A stretch of 64,000 nucleotides of DNA from Amycolatopsis azurea DSM 43854 (GCF_001995215.1 NZ_MUXN01000013.1:62001-126000), one strand, 5' to 3'; positions 35,364 through 45,523 are shown, numbered from the stretch's first letter. Made by a program: numbers and translations. Notes: a model not told the origin generated them from the letters alone.

Positions 35364-36841
35364 TGAGCACGCCGCTCGCCGATCCGGCTTCGGCCCAGTT
35401 CGCCACGAACCCTCCGCGCGAGCTGCCCAAGCGGCGCGGGACCGAGCTCGTCCTCCTGGCGTTCGCGACGTTCATCGTCACCATCGCGCTCGTGCTGGTG
35501 GAGGCGAACCAGGAGCAGGAACTCACCAGCTCGATCATCTGGCTGGGGCTGTCCTACCTCGGGGTGCTGACGGCGGCGCATCTGGCTGTCCGCCGCTGGG
35601 CGCCGTACGCGGACCCGGTGATCCTGCCGTGTGTCGCGCTGCTGAACGGGCTCGGCCTGGTGATGATCCACCGGATCGACCTGGCGCTCGCGGAACGCGC
35701 GGTCCAGCAGGGCAAGGAGTACACGCCGGACGTCACCAAGCAGGTGCTGTTCACGGCGATCTCGCTGGTCCTGTTCGTGGTGGTGCTGATCCTGATCAGC
35801 GACCACCGCACGCTGACCCGCTACGGCTACATCTGCGGTCTGGTCGGCATCGTGGCGCTCGCGCTGCCCGCGGTGCTGCCGTCGAGCCTTTCCGAGGTCA
35901 ACGGCGCGAAGGTCTGGATCAAGCTGCCGTTCTTCTCGATCCAGCCGGGCGAGTTCGCGAAGATCCTGCTGATGATCTTCTTCGCCTCGTTCCTGGTGAC
36001 GAAACGGGACCTGTTCATGGTCGCGGGCAAGAAGATCGCCGGCGTCGAGCTGCCGCGTGCCCGTGACCTCGGCCCGATCCTGATCGCGGCGGCCGCCTGT
36101 CTCGGCGTGCTGGTGTTCGAGAAGGACCTCGGGACGTCGCTGCTGTTCTTCGGCGTCACGCTGGTGATGTTGTACGTCGCCACCGAACGGATCATCTGGG
36201 TGGTGCTCGGGGTCGGTTTCTTCGCCGCGGGCGCGATCATCGCCTACAACCTGTTCACGCACGTCCAGCAGCGCGTCCGGAACTGGATCGACCCGCTCGC
36301 CACCTACGACGACGCCGGCGGCGGCTACCAGGTCGCGCAGGGCCTGTTCGGGCTCGGGACGGGCGGTGTCGGCGGCACCGGCCTCGGCGCCGGACGGCCG
36401 GACATGGTCCCCGAGGCCAAGACGGACTTCATCACCACGGCGATCGGCGAGGAACTCGGTTTCATCGGCCTCGCCGCGATGCTGATGCTGTACCTGATCC
36501 TGGCGATGCGCGGCATGCGCAGCGCCCTCGCGGTCCGTGACACCTTCGGCAAACTCCTCGGCGGCGGCCTGTCGTTCGCCCTGGTCATGCAGATCTTCGT
36601 CGTCGTCGGCGGCGTCACGAACCTGATCCCGAACACCGGGATCACCGCCCCGTTCCTCTCCCGCGGTGGTTCTTCACTGCTCGCGAACTACATCCTGGTG
36701 GCCCTCCTGCTCCGAATCTCCGACGCCGCCCGCAAACCCGCGGTGCGGCCGAAGCCGCAGCAGCCACAGGCGCCGCTCGCCGAAGCGCACACGGTGATGG
36801 TCCAGCGGCCGTCCGCGAACGGTGAGGGGAGCGCGTCGTGA
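35363..36841 (+). CDS. rodA: RodA/FtsW-type SEDS peptidoglycan glycosyltransferase
   Basis: A 492-residue polytopic membrane protein (about 12 helices) that polymerises lipid II, working with the class B PBP encoded next. SEDS signatures are GAKVWIKLPFFSIQPGEFAKI (shown: KLPFFSIQPGEFAKI), FEKDLGTSLLFFGV with the essential Asp, AKTDFITTAIGEELGFIG and GITAPFLSRGGSSLLANY. Basic N- and C-terminal cytosolic tails. ATG at 35363 overlaps pstP stop; its stop overlaps the pbpA GTG, so the operon is translationally coupled. Confidence 0.96.
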   Translation: MSTPLADPASAQFATNPPRELPKRRGTELVLLAFATFIVTIALVLVEANQEQELTSSIIWLGLSYLGVLTAAHLAVRRWAPYADPVILPCVALLNGLGLVMIHRIDLALAERAVQQGKEYTPDVTKQVLFTAISLVLFVVVLILISDHRTLTRYGYICGLVGIVALALPAVLPSSLSEVNGAKVWIKLPFFSIQPGEFAKILLMIFFASFLVTKRDLFMVAGKKIAGVELPRARDLGPILIAAAACLGVLVFEKDLGTSLLFFGVTLVMLYVATERIIWVVLGVGFFAAGAIIAYNLFTHVQQRVRNWIDPLATYDDAGGGYQVAQGLFGLGTGGVGGTGLGAGRPDMVPEAKTDFITTAIGEELGFIGLAAMLMLYLILAMRGMRSALAVRDTFGKLLGGGLSFALVMQIFVVVGGVTNLIPNTGITAPFLSRGGSSLLANYILVALLLRISDAARKPAVRPKPQQPQAPLAEAHTVMVQRPSANGEGSAS

Positions 36842-38301
36842 ACACCCCGCTCCGCAAGGTCGGCGTCGCCATGCTCGTCATGGTGGTGCTCCTGCTGGCG
36901 AACGCCACCTACATCCAGGTGGTCAAGGCCGACGACTACCGCACGGATTCGCGCAACCTGCGGGTGCTCTACGAGGAGTACTCCCGCCAGCGCGGCCTGA
37001 TCGTCACGCCCGACGGCTCCGCGCTCGCGAAGGTCGACCCGTCGAACGACAAGTACAAGTTCATCCGGACCTACGTCGACGGCCCGATGTACGCGCCGGT
37101 CACCGGCTACTACTCGATCAACTACGGCTCGGGCGGGCTGGAGCGGTCCGAGGACGACGTCCTCAACGGTTCCGACCCGCGGCTGTTCGTGCGGCGCCTG
37201 TCGGACATGGTCACCGGCCGCGACCCGCGCGGCGGGAACGTGCGGCTGACGATCAACCCGGCCGTGCAGAAGGCCGCGTACGACCTGATGACGCAGAAGG
37301 GCTACACCGGTTCGGTGGTCGCGATCGAGCCGAAGACCGGGCGCATCCTGGCCATGGTCTCGACGCCGTCGTACGACCCGAACAGGCTCGCCTCGCACGT
37401 CGGCAAGGAGCAGATCGCGGCGTGGGGGCAGTGGCGCGACGATCCGAAGAAGCCGATGCTGAACCGCGCGATCTCGGAGAGCTACCCGCCGGGTTCGACG
37501 GCCAAGCTGCTGGTGACCGCGGCCGCGCTCGAGAACGGCAAGACCGCGGACATGCCGGTCAACACCGCGCCGAACGTCAAGCTCCCCAACACCCAGACGA
37601 CGCTGGAGAACTACGGCGGCGCGCCCTGCAAGGGCAGCACGCTGAAGGAGGCGCTGCGGTACTCCTGCAACGTGCCCTTCGCCGAACTCGCGGGTGAACT
37701 CGGCAAGGACAAGCTGAACGCGACCGCGAAGAACTTCGGTGTCGGCGAGGACCTGACCGTGCCGATGCGGGTCGCCTCGTCCACCCTCGGCCCGCTGGAC
37801 TCGCAGGCGGCCCTGTTCCAGAGCGCCATCGGGCAGCGCGACGTGCGCCTGACCCCGATCCAGGACGCCCTGCTTTCGGCGACCATCGCCAACAACGGGA
37901 TGGCGATGAAACCGCAGCTCGTGCAGTCGCTGCTGGCGCCGAACCTGTCGACCATCGAGGACTACAAGCCGACCGAGCTGACCGGCGACGCCGCGATGTC
38001 CAGCGCGAACGCCGCGATCCTGCGCGACATGATGCTCGCGTCGGAGGAGAACACGAAGGGCGCCGGCAAGCGCGGCGACATCCAGATCGCCTCCAAGACC
38101 GGCACCGCCGAGCACGGCAGCGACCCGAAGAACACCCCGCCGCACGCCTGGTACACCGGGTTCGCGCCGGCGATGGACCCGAAGATCGCCGTCTCGGTGG
38201 TCGTCGAGTCCGGGGGGAACCGCGGGCTCGAAGCGACCGGTGGCACCGTGGCCGCGGAGATCGGCCGCGCCGCCGTCAACGCCATGCTCGGGGGTGGATA
38301 G
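36838..38301 (+). CDS. pbpA: Class B penicillin-binding protein PbpA
   Basis: A 487-residue peptidoglycan transpeptidase. One N-terminal transmembrane helix (VGVAMLVMVVLLLANATYI, about 8-26), a non-catalytic dimerisation region, and the transpeptidase domain with SxxK as YPPGSTAKLL (about 219-228), SxN as YSCNVPFAE and KTG as IASKTGTAEHG (about 420). All active-site residues are intact, so it should be beta-lactam sensitive. Partner of the RodA encoded upstream. GTG overlaps the rodA stop (GTGA). It is followed 3 bases later by pknA. Confidence 0.96.
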   Translation: MNTPLRKVGVAMLVMVVLLLANATYIQVVKADDYRTDSRNLRVLYEEYSRQRGLIVTPDGSALAKVDPSNDKYKFIRTYVDGPMYAPVTGYYSINYGSGGLERSEDDVLNGSDPRLFVRRLSDMVTGRDPRGGNVRLTINPAVQKAAYDLMTQKGYTGSVVAIEPKTGRILAMVSTPSYDPNRLASHVGKEQIAAWGQWRDDPKKPMLNRAISESYPPGSTAKLLVTAAALENGKTADMPVNTAPNVKLPNTQTTLENYGGAPCKGSTLKEALRYSCNVPFAELAGELGKDKLNATAKNFGVGEDLTVPMRVASSTLGPLDSQAALFQSAIGQRDVRLTPIQDALLSATIANNGMAMKPQLVQSLLAPNLSTIEDYKPTELTGDAAMSSANAAILRDMMLASEENTKGAGKRGDIQIASKTGTAEHGSDPKNTPPHAWYTGFAPAMDPKIAVSVVVESGGNRGLEATGGTVAAEIGRAAVNAMLGGG

Positions 38302-38304
38302 CGG

Positions 38305-39612
38305 ATGCTGTCCTCGGGTCAGCTGCTGGCCGACCGGTACAAGCTGACGAACCGGATCGCCGTCGGCGGGATGGGCGAGGTCTGGCAGGCCAGTGACACG
38401 CGGCTGGACCGGACGGTCGCGGTCAAGATCCTGAAGGCGGAGCTGTCCGGCGACGCGGAGTTCCTGCACCGGTTCCGGACCGAGGCGCGGATGACGGCGT
38501 CGCTGAACCACCCCGGCATCGCCGCGGTGCACGACTACGGCGAGACGGTCGCGGACGAGCTGTCGATCGCGTACCTGGTGATGGAGCTGGTCGAAGGCGA
38601 TCCGCTGGCCGCGATCATCACCCGCGAGGGACGGCTGAACGCCGAGCGCACCCTGGACATCCTGGAGCAGGCGGGCAACGCGTTGCAGGCCGCGCACGAG
38701 ACCGGTCTCGTGCACCGTGACGTCAAACCGGGCAACATCATGGTCACCCCGGCCGGGAGTGTGAAGATCACCGACTTCGGGGTCGCGAAGGCCGCCGACG
38801 CCGCCCCGGTGACCAGGTCCGGCATGGTCATGGGCACCGCCCACTACATCGCTCCCGAGCAGGCTCTCGGGCACAACGCCGAACCGGCGAGCGACGTCTA
38901 CTCGCTGGCCGTGTGCGGTTACGAATGCCTCACCGGGCACCGGCCGTTCCTCTCGGAGAACGCGGTCACGGTCGCGATGATGCACATCCGCGATCTCCCG
39001 CCGCCGCTGCCGCCGGACGTGCCCCCGGGCGCCCGCGCGGTCATCGAGGCGACCCTGATCAAGGATCCGAGACAGCGGTACAACAGCGGCGGCGAGTTCG
39101 CGGCCGCGGTGGCGGCGGTCCGCGCGGGCCTGCCACTGCCGACACCGTCGGGGCTGGTCAACGTGACCTACTCCGCGGGGCAGCCCGTGCTGCCGCAGCA
39201 GGTGCCGCCGGGCCCGCACTCGCCACCGAACCCGATGGTGGCGGTCGGACCGGCGTCGCATCCCGCGATGCACCCGGTCACCGGCCCGCCCCCGATGGCG
39301 GTCCGTCGCCTGCCAGGCAGACGGCCGCAGTGGGGCTGGTGGGTGTTGCTCGCGGTGATCCTGCTCGCAGTACTGGTGGCAGGAGCCTTCCTCATCGCGA
39401 GACTGGTCGGTTCGGGCAACGGACCGCAGTCGGGCGGCGTGGGAACGAGTGAACAGGCACCGACTCCGGGTAAGAAGCCTGAGGGTCCTTCGCCGACGTC
39501 CGCGTATCCCGCGGTGCCGACGGAGGGCGGTACGGAGGAGTCGGCCGGACAGGCGAATCCAGGAATGATGAGCAGCAAACCTTGGACGGAATGGAACGGC
39601 ACGCAGAGATGA
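38305..39612 (+). CDS. pknA: PknA, transmembrane Ser/Thr protein kinase
   Basis: A 435-residue kinase controlling growth and division. Glycine loop [11 protein letters not shown], Lys in [32 protein letters not shown]. The kinase domain ends near residue 275. A Pro-rich linker leads to one transmembrane helix ([20 protein letters not shown], about 350-369) and a short Ser/Pro/Gly-rich extracellular tail without PASTA domains, as expected for PknA. Its stop overlaps the pknB ATG (ATGA). Confidence 0.96.
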   Translation: MLSSGQLLADRYKLTNRIAVGGMGEVWQASDTRLDRTVAVKILKAELSGDAEFLHRFRTEARMTASLNHPGIAAVHDYGETVADELSIAYLVMELVEGDPLAAIITREGRLNAERTLDILEQAGNALQAAHETGLVHRDVKPGNIMVTPAGSVKITDFGVAKAADAAPVTRSGMVMGTAHYIAPEQALGHNAEPASDVYSLAVCGYECLTGHRPFLSENAVTVAMMHIRDLPPPLPPDVPPGARAVIEATLIKDPRQRYNSGGEFAAAVAAVRAGLPLPTPSGLVNVTYSAGQPVLPQQVPPGPHSPPNPMVAVGPASHPAMHPVTGPPPMAVRRLPGRRPQWGWWVLLAVILLAVLVAGAFLIARLVGSGNGPQSGGVGTSEQAPTPGKKPEGPSPTSAYPAVPTEGGTEESAGQANPGMMSSKPWTEWNGTQR

Positions 39613-41585
39613 GCACACCAAGACTGCTCAGCAACCGCTACGAGCTGGGCGAAACGCTCGGCTACGGAGGCATGTCGGAGGTCCACCACGGCCACGACGT
39701 GCGCCTGGGCCGGGAGGTGGCGATCAAGATCCTGCGTGCCGACCTGGCGCGGGATCCCCAGTTCCAAGAACGTTTCCGTCGCGAGGCACAGAACGCGGCG
39801 GCACTGAACCACCCGGCGATCGTCGCCGTCTACGACACCGGCGAGACGAACACCGAGTTCGGCCCGCTCCCCTACATCGTCATGGAGTACGTCGAAGGAC
39901 GGACTCTGCGGGACATCGTGAAGACCGAAGGCCCGATGTCGCAGAAGCGGGCCATGGAGGTCATGGCCGACGTCTGCGCGGCGCTGGACTTCTCGCACCG
40001 GCACGGCATCGTGCACCGCGACGTCAAGCCGGCGAACGTGATGATCACGAAGAACGGCGCCGTCAAGGTGATGGACTTCGGCATCGCGCGCGCCATGCAC
40101 GACGGGCAGTCCGCGATGACGCAGACCGCCGCGGTGATCGGCACGGCGCAGTACCTCTCGCCGGAGCAGGCCCGCGGTGAGTCCGTCGACGCGCGTTCGG
40201 ACGTCTACGCGGCCGGTTGCGTGCTGTACGAACTCATCACCGGCGAGCCGCCCTTCACCGGCGACTCCCCGGTGGCGGTGGCGTACCAGCATGTCCGGGA
40301 GGACCCGAACCCGCCGTCGTCGGTGAACCCGGCCGTGGCGCCGGAGCTCGACGCCGTCGTGCTCAAGGCGCTCGCGAAGGGGCCGGCGAACCGGTACCAG
40401 TCGTCGGCGGAGATGCGTTCGGACCTGGTCCGCACGCTGTCCGGCCAGCGGCCGTCCGCGCCGATGGTGATGTCGGAGGACGAGCGCACCCAGGTCATGG
40501 ACTCCGACCGCCGGGTGCCGCAGCGCTACGACCAGTACGAGGAAGACGACGAAGACCCGGCCGCGAAGAAGAAGCGCCGTGCCTGGCTGATCGCCGGTCT
40601 CGTGGTCTCGCTGGCGGCCATCGTGCTCCTGATCATGTGGCTGTCCAATGCCTTCGGCGGCACCAGCGCCGAGAGCAAGACGATCCCGGCGGTCATGGGC
40701 CAGTCCGAGGCCACGGCGAAGGACACGCTCCGGGGCGCGGGCTTCAACTCGTTCGAGCCCACCAAGAAGGTCCCGTGCACCGGGGAAGCCGTCAACGGCC
40801 TGCCCGCCTGCGACGAGAACGACATCGACAAGGTCATCGCGATCAGCCCGAAGGAAGGGCAGGTCACACCGACCACGGACAAGATCACGCTGACCGTCGG
40901 CGCGAAGCCGGGCAAGGTCAAGACTCCGGACCTCAAGGGCAAGACCCAGGCCGAGGCCTTGGCGGCGCTGACTGAGGCGGGGCTCAAGCTCGGTGCGACC
41001 ACCGAGGAAGAGACAAACGACCCGAACGAGGCCGGCAAGGTCCTGAGTCAGAACCCGGCCGCGCAGGCCGAGGTCGACCAGGGTTCCAAGGTCGACATCA
41101 CGGTCGCCAAGTCCAAGGAACTGAAGACGGTCCAGAACTACAAGGGCAAGACGCGTGCCGAAGCGGAAGCCGGGCTGAAGGCGGCCGGGTTCACCCCGTC
41201 GGTCACCACCACTAGTTCCGACCAGCCCAAGGACACGGTCATCGACCAGACCCCGAACGGCGGCAAGCTCGCCGTCGGCAGCGTGGTGAAGCTGTCCGTG
41301 TCGGACGGCAGCCAGGAGACCTTCGACATGCCGAACCTGAAGGGCATGACCGACGACCAGGCGACGCGGCAGTTGCAGCAGCTCGGCTGGAGCGGTCAGC
41401 TGAACACGCAGGCCGACAAGAACGGTGACCGGGACCTGGCGGGCAAGGTCAGCAAGACCAACCCGCAGGCCGGGGCGAAGGTCGCGAAGAACGCGCCGAT
41501 CACGCTGTTCGTCGTCGAGGACGACGACTCACCGACGACGTCGTCGAGTTCGCGCGGCTTCCCACTGCCAGGCGGCGGACCGTAA
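39609..41585 (+). CDS. pknB: PknB, PASTA-domain Ser/Thr protein kinase
   Basis: A 658-residue receptor kinase sensing peptidoglycan fragments/lipid II. Kinase domain: [47 protein letters not shown]. Activation-loop threonines ([13 protein letters not shown]) are present for autophosphorylation. Transmembrane helix near 320-342 ([20 protein letters not shown]), then four PASTA repeats, starting near [32 protein letters not shown] and [10 protein letters not shown], and a Ser-rich tail. ATG at 39609 gives the standard [15 protein letters not shown] start. Last gene of the operon. Confidence 0.97.
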   Translation: MSTPRLLSNRYELGETLGYGGMSEVHHGHDVRLGREVAIKILRADLARDPQFQERFRREAQNAAALNHPAIVAVYDTGETNTEFGPLPYIVMEYVEGRTLRDIVKTEGPMSQKRAMEVMADVCAALDFSHRHGIVHRDVKPANVMITKNGAVKVMDFGIARAMHDGQSAMTQTAAVIGTAQYLSPEQARGESVDARSDVYAAGCVLYELITGEPPFTGDSPVAVAYQHVREDPNPPSSVNPAVAPELDAVVLKALAKGPANRYQSSAEMRSDLVRTLSGQRPSAPMVMSEDERTQVMDSDRRVPQRYDQYEEDDEDPAAKKKRRAWLIAGLVVSLAAIVLLIMWLSNAFGGTSAESKTIPAVMGQSEATAKDTLRGAGFNSFEPTKKVPCTGEAVNGLPACDENDIDKVIAISPKEGQVTPTTDKITLTVGAKPGKVKTPDLKGKTQAEALAALTEAGLKLGATTEEETNDPNEAGKVLSQNPAAQAEVDQGSKVDITVAKSKELKTVQNYKGKTRAEAEAGLKAAGFTPSVTTTSSDQPKDTVIDQTPNGGKLAVGSVVKLSVSDGSQETFDMPNLKGMTDDQATRQLQQLGWSGQLNTQADKNGDRDLAGKVSKTNPQAGAKVAKNAPITLFVVEDDDSPTTSSSSRGFPLPGGGP

Positions 41586-41597
41586 GACAGCTCGACG

Positions 41598-41629
41598 AAG
41601 GGCCCCGCACGGTTTCGTGCGGGGCCCTT
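41598..41629. terminator. Strong terminator after pknB
   Basis: AAGGGCCCCGCACG (41598-41611) and CGTGCGGGGCCCTT (41616-41629) form a perfect 14-bp stem with a GTTT loop, followed by TT. It lies 13 bases after the pknB stop and directly abuts the stop of the convergent kinase-like pseudogene, so it should act in both directions. Confidence 0.9.
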
Positions 41630-41630
41630 T

Positions 41631-42007
41631 TCATGCCAGCTGTTCGAGAAGTCCTTCGTAAGCCTGCCTGATCAGCCCGTGGCCGGTCCGCACCACGGCC
41701 GCCTTCGGTCTCGTGGCGACAAGTTCCACGAGACGGTCGTACATCGCCGCCAGCTGTGCGGGACCGCCCAGCATCTCGTGTGCTTCGACGTGTTCGGGCT
41801 CGGCCGCCGCGCGAGTGCGTTCGGCGAACCGCCGGAGCACGTTGTCCTTGGTGTCGAGGAGGACGATCTCGTGGAACTCGGCCTTGGTCTCACCGGCGAG
41901 CGCTTCGAGTCGTTCGAGGAAGTCCGCGCGGCGCTCGTGGCGAGGTCACGGGCGAGCGTCGACTTCCCGCAGGCGGGCGGCCCGTTGAGCGCGATGAGTC
42001 GCGGCAT
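41631..42007 (-). pseudogene. Broken AAA-type ATPase/kinase (P-loop) gene
   Basis: The start MPRLIALNGPPACGKSTLAR (Walker A GPPACGKST) is clear from the ATG at 42007, but after about residue 24 the frame carries no family sequence. Homologous sequence resumes in another frame as ERRADFLERLEALAGETKAEF, then HEIVLLDTKDNVLRRFAERT, and runs to the stop at 41631. Intact relatives have roughly 40-50 more residues between these blocks, so an internal deletion that was not a multiple of three destroyed the gene. It overlaps the ABC permease stop by one base, as if it were once the last gene of that operon. Confidence 0.75.
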
Positions 42008-42642
42008 CAGGCGTTGCGGCGGAGCAGGAATCCGACGGCCGTCGCGCTCACGAGCAAGGTGGCGACCGCCGCGACCACGGCCACCGTGAACGGGCCGGTC
42101 AGCGGTTGTTGCGACGTCAGGGCGCGCAGCAGCGGGTTGGCCAGTGGCAGCCATTTCACCAGGAGCACGGCCGCGAGGGCGAAGATCGCGGCCAGCACGG
42201 ACCAGCCGACGCGCGGGACCAGCAGCCGCGAACAGGGCAGGCCGATCGCGATCCCGAACAGGGCGCACAACGCGTGCGCCGCGGCACCGAGGGCGAAAGT
42301 GCCGATCGTGAAGCCGCCGGTCCGGAGGCCCGACCAGAGCACCGTGACGAGGATCAGCGCGGTGGCGCAGCCGAAGACGGCCAGCGTGGCGCCGCCGAGG
42401 ACCGATCGCCAGCGCCGGGCGTGGCTGAAGGTCACCAGCCGCTGCACCGGGTCCTCGACGTCGAGCATCGCGATCGTCAGCCAGCACGAGACCACCAGGA
42501 GCGACCCCGCGCTGATCCCGTACTGCGGCAGCAGCGGCGACTTCGGATCCGTGTAGAGCACGGTGTTGACCGCGATGTAGGCGAGGATCGCGGGAAGGTA
42601 GCGCTGCGAGTGGCCGAGCAATGCGAGGTAGTAGCGGGTCAT
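42007..42642 (-). CDS. ABC transporter membrane protein (putative)
   Basis: A 211-residue integral membrane protein with about six hydrophobic helices (for example LLVVSCWLTIAML, ALILVTVLW, SVLAAIFALAAVLLV, VAVVAAVATLLVSATAVGFLL). No strong family motif, but its ATG at 42642 overlaps the stop of an ABC ATPase, so it is very likely the permease of that exporter. A GTG three codons earlier (42651) is an alternative start. Substrate unknown. Confidence 0.75.
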   Translation of the reverse strand: MTRYYLALLGHSQRYLPAILAYIAVNTVLYTDPKSPLLPQYGISAGSLLVVSCWLTIAMLDVEDPVQRLVTFSHARRWRSVLGGATLAVFGCATALILVTVLWSGLRTGGFTIGTFALGAAAHALCALFGIAIGLPCSRLLVPRVGWSVLAAIFALAAVLLVKWLPLANPLLRALTSQQPLTGPFTVAVVAAVATLLVSATAVGFLLRRNA

Positions 42643-43451
42643 GGCGAGCACGGCGCCACCTCCCGGACCGAGAAGCCGCGGTTGAGCGCGCGCAGCAGGA
42701 CGGCGTCCGTGTGGCCGGCTTCGACCGTCAGGACGACTTTCTCGCCGTCGGTCACGGCCTGGCTGACGCCGGGTTCCGCAGACCAGTCGCCGCCGGGCCC
42801 GTGGAGGACGATCCTGGTCGCGAGTTCGGTTTTCGCGGCCGTTTCGACGCGGGTCAGGAGGCCGGCGTCCATCCGGTAGACGTCGTCGGCGTGGGCGTGC
42901 ACGGCGGCCGCGCGGTGGTCGGTGAAGACGACGCTCGCGCCGCGTTCCCTGGTCTCGGCGACGAGTTCGCCGAGCACCGTGTGGGCTTCGACGTCGAGGC
43001 CGGACCAGGGTTCGTCGAGGATCAGCAGGTCCGGCGCGGCCAGGACGGCCTGGGCGAGGCCGACCTTCTGGGCGTTGCCCTTGGACAGCGTCCGCAGGGG
43101 CGCGTCCGGCCCGCCGACCAGCGCCAGCCTGTCGAGCAGCGGATCGATGGCCGACAAGTCGACATGCCCGTCGATGCGGGCCATGTGCCGCAGGTACGCC
43201 CTGGCGCTCATCCGCTGTCCCGCCGGGAAGCGGTCCGGCAGGTAGCCGACCCGCGGGGTGCCCACGACGGTTCCCGAGGTCTCGCGGGAAAGGGCCGCGA
43301 GGATCCTGAGCAGGGTCGACTTCCCCGAGCCGTTCGAGCCGAGGACGCCGATCACGCGGCCCGCCGGGACATCGAGGTCGACATCGACGAGCACGGGCTC
43401 GCCGCGTCCGTAGCGCTTACCGACTCCTTCGAGCCGGATCAGCGAGGTCAC
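42639..43451 (-). CDS. ABC transporter ATP-binding protein
   Basis: A 270-residue ATPase. Walker A GSNGSGKST (about 38-46), signature TLSKGNAQKVGLA (a degenerate LSGGQ with KGN), Walker B LLILDEPWSGLD and the His-switch as FTDHRAAAV. The C-terminal 60 residues form a small extra domain. Together with the membrane protein downstream (4-base overlap) it forms an exporter of the CcmA/ABC-2 type. Its own start overlaps pabA/trpG by 4 bases, so all are in one reverse-strand transcript. Confidence 0.88.
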   Translation of the reverse strand: MTSLIRLEGVGKRYGRGEPVLVDVDLDVPAGRVIGVLGSNGSGKSTLLRILAALSRETSGTVVGTPRVGYLPDRFPAGQRMSARAYLRHMARIDGHVDLSAIDPLLDRLALVGGPDAPLRTLSKGNAQKVGLAQAVLAAPDLLILDEPWSGLDVEAHTVLGELVAETRERGASVVFTDHRAAAVHAHADDVYRMDAGLLTRVETAAKTELATRIVLHGPGGDWSAEPGVSQAVTDGEKVVLTVEAGHTDAVLLRALNRGFSVREVAPCSP

Positions 43452-44092
43452 GCAGCAGCGGCCTTCTGCAGCGCGCGGGTGGCCTGTTCGAGTTCGTTGA
43501 CCGTGGCGTCGGGGACCGGGTGCCCGGCCGAAGCCATCCAGTTCGCCAGCATCCGGTGCCCGCCCTGGGTGAGCACGGATTCAGGGTGGAACTGGACGCC
43601 TTCGAGCGGCAGCTCGCGGTGCCGCATGCCCATCACGACACCGGACTCGGTGCGGCCTGTGATCTCGAACACGGCGCCGTCGATGGTTTCCGGCAAAACG
43701 GTCAGCGAGTGGTACCGCGTGGCGGTGAATTCCGACGGGAGACCGGCGAGGACTCCGTCGCCCGAATGGTGGACTTGACTGGTCTTGCCGTGCAGCAGTT
43801 CCGGGGCACGGTCGACGGTGGCGCCGAAGACGACACCCAGGGCCTGATGGCCGAGGCAGACGCCGAGCATCGGGATGCGCTTCTCGGCGCAGACCCGGAT
43901 GACGTCCATGCTCTGACCAGCGCGTTCCGGGGTTCCGGGGCCGGGAGAGACGAGGACCGCGTCGAACTCGGCGAGCTTGTCGATGTCCACCACGTCGTTG
44001 CGCCAGACGGTGCAGTCGGCGCCGAGCTGGGCCAGGTACTGGACCAGGTTGTAGACAAAACTGTCGTAGTTGTCGACGACGAGCACGCGCAT
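43448..44092 (-). CDS. pabA: Glutamine amidotransferase component II (aminodeoxychorismate/anthranilate synthase)
   Basis: A 214-residue class I glutamine amidotransferase that releases ammonia for the chorismate-using partner (PabB or TrpE). It has VDNYDSFVYNLVQYL, the oxyanion SPGPGTPERAG, nucleophile Cys in PMLGVCLGHQALG (about Cys80) and the His/Glu pair in VQFHPESVLT (about 169-178). The same gene (annotated trpG/pabA) sits next to pknB in Mycobacterium, so this is part of the conserved island. The symbol pabA rather than trpG is a choice; the protein may serve both. Confidence 0.92.
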   Translation of the reverse strand: MRVLVVDNYDSFVYNLVQYLAQLGADCTVWRNDVVDIDKLAEFDAVLVSPGPGTPERAGQSMDVIRVCAEKRIPMLGVCLGHQALGVVFGATVDRAPELLHGKTSQVHHSGDGVLAGLPSEFTATRYHSLTVLPETIDGAVFEITGRTESGVVMGMRHRELPLEGVQFHPESVLTQGGHRMLANWMASAGHPVPDATVNELEQATRALQKAAAA

Positions 44093-44142
44093 GAAGCCAG
44101 CTTAGCGGCTCCCACCAGGTGGACCGTACGCCAGATCACAAT

Positions 44143-44161
44143 GATTGTTAGGGCAACCTAA
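44143..44161. promoter_or_regulatory. IdeR/DmdR-like iron-box candidate
   Basis: GATTGTTAGGGCAACCTAA resembles the 19-bp iron box TTAGGTTAGGCTAACCTAA in its right two-thirds (13 of the last 15 bases agree; 13 of 19 overall). It lies directly upstream of the ferredoxin reductase start, within the 84-base gap divergent from pabA. An iron-dependent repressor could control the reductase, but the left third does not match. Confidence 0.4.
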
Positions 44162-44176
44162 CTTACCGTGGTAGGG

Positions 44177-45523
44177 GTGAGCCGTTCTCTTCGTGTAGCC
44201 ATCGTGGGTGCCGGTCCGGCCGGTATCTACGCCGCCGACATCCTCGACAAGTCCGACGCCGACGTGACGATCGACCTGTTCGAGCGCATGCCGGCGCCGT
44301 TCGGGCTGATCCGGTACGGCGTCGCGCCCGACCACCCCCGGATCAAGGGCATCGTCACCGCCCTGCACAAGGTCCTCGACAAGCCGAACATCCGACTGCT
44401 GGGCAACGTCGACTACGGGACCGACCTGAAGCTCGACGACCTGCGCCAGTTCTACGACGCGGTGATCTTCTCGACCGGCGCCATGGCCGACCGCGCGCTC
44501 GACATCCCCGGGATCGACCTCGACGGCAGCTACGGCGCCGCGGACTTCGTCTCCTGGTACGACGGGCACCCGGACGTGCCGCGGACCTGGCCGCTGAACG
44601 CGACCTCGGTCGCGGTCCTCGGGGTCGGGAACGTGGCGCTCGACGTGGCCCGTGTCCTCGCGAAGACCGCGGACGAGCTGCTGAGCACCGACATCCCGGA
44701 CAACGTCTACCAGGGCCTGAAGGCGAGCCCGGTCACCGACGTGCACGTGTTCGGGCGCCGCGGCCCGGCGCAGGCGAAGTTCACGCCGCTGGAGCTGCGC
44801 GAGCTGGACCACTCGCCGAACGTCGAGGTCATCGTGAACCCCGAGGACATCGAGTTCGACGAGGGCAGCATCGCCGCGCTGCGGGCGTCGAAGCAGATCG
44901 ACATGGTCGTGAAGACGCTCCAGGAGTGGGCGATCCGTGACCAGGGCGACCGGCCGAAGCGGCTGCACCTGCACTTCCTGCACTCGCCGTGCGAAATCGT
45001 CGGCGAGGACGGCAAGGTGACCGGGCTGCGGACCGAGCGCACCGAACTGACCGGTGACGGCAACGTGCGCGGCACCGGCGAATTCCACGACTGGGACGTC
45101 CAGGCCGTCTACCGCGCTGTCGGCTACCTGTCCTCGCACCTGCCGGAGATCCCGTTCGACCACACCACCGGGACCGTGCCGAACCAGGCTGGCCGGGTGC
45201 TGGACATCGACGAGGACCAGGTGCCGGGCGTCTACGTGACCGGCTGGATCAAACGCGGCCCCGTCGGCCTCATCGGCCACACCAAGGGCGACGCGGCCGA
45301 AACGATCGCGAGCCTCCTGGCCGACGCCGACAACCTCACCGCCCCCGCGGTGGACGACCCCGACGCGATCCTCGGGTTCCTCACCGAACGCGGCGTCCCC
45401 TTCACCACCTGGGACGGCTGGGGCAAACTCGACGCGCACGAGAAGTCCCTCGGCGTCCCGCACGGCCGGGAACGCGTCAAGGTCGTCGAACGCGACGAAA
45501 TGACCCGCATCTCGCGCTCTTAA
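44177..45523 (+). CDS. fprA: Ferredoxin/adrenodoxin-type NADP+ reductase
   Basis: A 448-residue FAD- and NADPH-binding reductase of the adrenodoxin reductase family, which passes electrons to ferredoxins and cytochromes P450. FAD loop VAIVGAGPAGIYAA (about 6-19), PFGLIRYGVAPDHP (family hallmark), NADP loop VLGVGNVALDVAR (about 147-159) and the C-terminal GWIKRGPVGLIGHTKGDAAET. Start GTG at 44177 gives the standard N-terminus. A GTG at 44168 is in frame. Neither has a Shine-Dalgarno, so the message may be leaderless. An iron-box-like site lies just upstream. Confidence 0.92.
   Translation: MSRSLRVAIVGAGPAGIYAADILDKSDADVTIDLFERMPAPFGLIRYGVAPDHPRIKGIVTALHKVLDKPNIRLLGNVDYGTDLKLDDLRQFYDAVIFSTGAMADRALDIPGIDLDGSYGAADFVSWYDGHPDVPRTWPLNATSVAVLGVGNVALDVARVLAKTADELLSTDIPDNVYQGLKASPVTDVHVFGRRGPAQAKFTPLELRELDHSPNVEVIVNPEDIEFDEGSIAALRASKQIDMVVKTLQEWAIRDQGDRPKRLHLHFLHSPCEIVGEDGKVTGLRTERTELTGDGNVRGTGEFHDWDVQAVYRAVGYLSSHLPEIPFDHTTGTVPNQAGRVLDIDEDQVPGVYVTGWIKRGPVGLIGHTKGDAAETIASLLADADNLTAPAVDDPDAILGFLTERGVPFTTWDGWGKLDAHEKSLGVPHGRERVKVVERDEMTRISRS

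Noticed and set aside
36688-39621. A 977-codon minus-strand frame over pbpA/pknA
   Set aside because: Arg/Val-rich shadow of well-identified genes.
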